Shown piece by piece: positions 7,273 to 7,494 of a stretch of DNA of 7,494 nucleotides; position 1 is the stretch's first letter; every line of letters starts with the position of its first letter. The notes under the pieces were generated by a model. It was not told where the DNA came from. It ran no database searches and saw nothing but the letters and a program-made list of their open reading frames with translations. Both the position numbers and the translations under genes were made by a program. The DNA comes from Bacteroidota bacterium (GTDB lineage Bacteria > Bacteroidota > Bacteroidia > Chitinophagales > Chitinophagaceae), in contig JAEWJV010000142.1 of the NCBI GenBank assembly GCA_023386395.1, forward strand, positions 1 to 7,494. The letters are read 5' to 3'.

Positions 7273-7494
7273 ATGGCTATTGCAAAAGATTATTACCGCA
7301 TATTGAATGTAAAATCATCGGCAACAACCGCAGAAATAAAAAGGGCATACAGAAAGCTGGCTATGTTATATCATCCCGATAAGAACCCGGGCGATGCCAT
7401 TGCTACCGCTATTTTCACAGATGCAGCCGAAGCTTATAAAGTGCTGGGCGATGCAGATGCACGAAAGCGTTACAATTATGAACGTTATTTAATT
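7273..7494 (+). CDS. J-domain (DnaJ-like) co-chaperone, 3'-truncated by window edge
   Basis: The first 74 residues form a complete J domain, which stimulates ATP hydrolysis by an Hsp70 (DnaK) partner and hands it substrates. Visible are KDYYRILNV (5-13), helix II AEIKRAYRKLAMLYH (20-34), the essential HPD tripeptide at 34-36 (bases 7372-7380), then NPGD and helix III AAEAYKVLGDADARKRYN (51-68). Canonical DnaJ continues from this point with YDxFG and a Gly/Phe-rich region. Here the sequence reads YNYERYLI, so this is more likely a J-domain protein of another class than dnaJ itself. The ATG at 7273 is the only usable start, because an in-frame TAA lies at 7252-7254 and no start codon lies between. 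It is divergent from the ThuA-like gene across 62 bases. The rest of the gene lies outside the window. Confidence 0.93.
   Translation, partial: MAIAKDYYRILNVKSSATTAEIKRAYRKLAMLYHPDKNPGDAIATAIFTDAAEAYKVLGDADARKRYNYERYLI

Overview
The window looks like ordinary chromosomal DNA from a member of the Bacteroidota, most plausibly near Chitinophagaceae. The lineage is inferred from several features. There are promoter boxes of the TAnnTTTG type, and no Shine-Dalgarno sequences are obvious. One gene encodes a Bacteroidota-style lipoprotein (lipobox FFSC followed by QKEYSFE). The LspA is long and carries NLIDS in place of NLIDR. There is also a secreted tricorn-type protease. I see no insertion sequence, CRISPR array, tRNA, rRNA, prophage or defence gene. 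No stretch over 300 bases lacks a gene.

Layout: (1) 1-1209 (+), 3' part of a class II fumarase (fumC), cut by the left edge. (2) 1275-2177 (+), a 300-residue lipoprotein of unknown function. (3) 2185-2859 (-), lspA, the lipoprotein signal peptidase, convergent with the lipoprotein gene and only 7 bases from it. (4) 2860-3056, an intergenic region with back-to-back promoters. (5) 3057-6338 (+), a 1093-residue exported tricorn-like protease with beta-propeller, PDZ and S41-like catalytic parts, followed by a strong intrinsic terminator. (6) 6470-7210 (-), an exported ThuA-like protein, with an imperfect hairpin just past its stop. (7) 7273-7494 (+), the start of a J-domain protein, cut by the right edge.

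The genes do not form one pathway. Fumarase belongs to central carbon metabolism. LspA, the lipoprotein, the protease and the ThuA protein all concern the cell envelope or periplasm, and the J-domain protein is a co-chaperone. Strand changes and the terminators indicate mostly single-gene transcription units. The only direct functional link is that LspA should process the neighbouring lipoprotein, as it does all lipoproteins. I found no convincing new multi-gene system. The points most worth a second look are the uncharacterised C-terminal half of the lipoprotein, the A-tract-rich charged linker in the protease, the J-domain protein that departs from canonical DnaJ, and the hairpin at 6440-6467.
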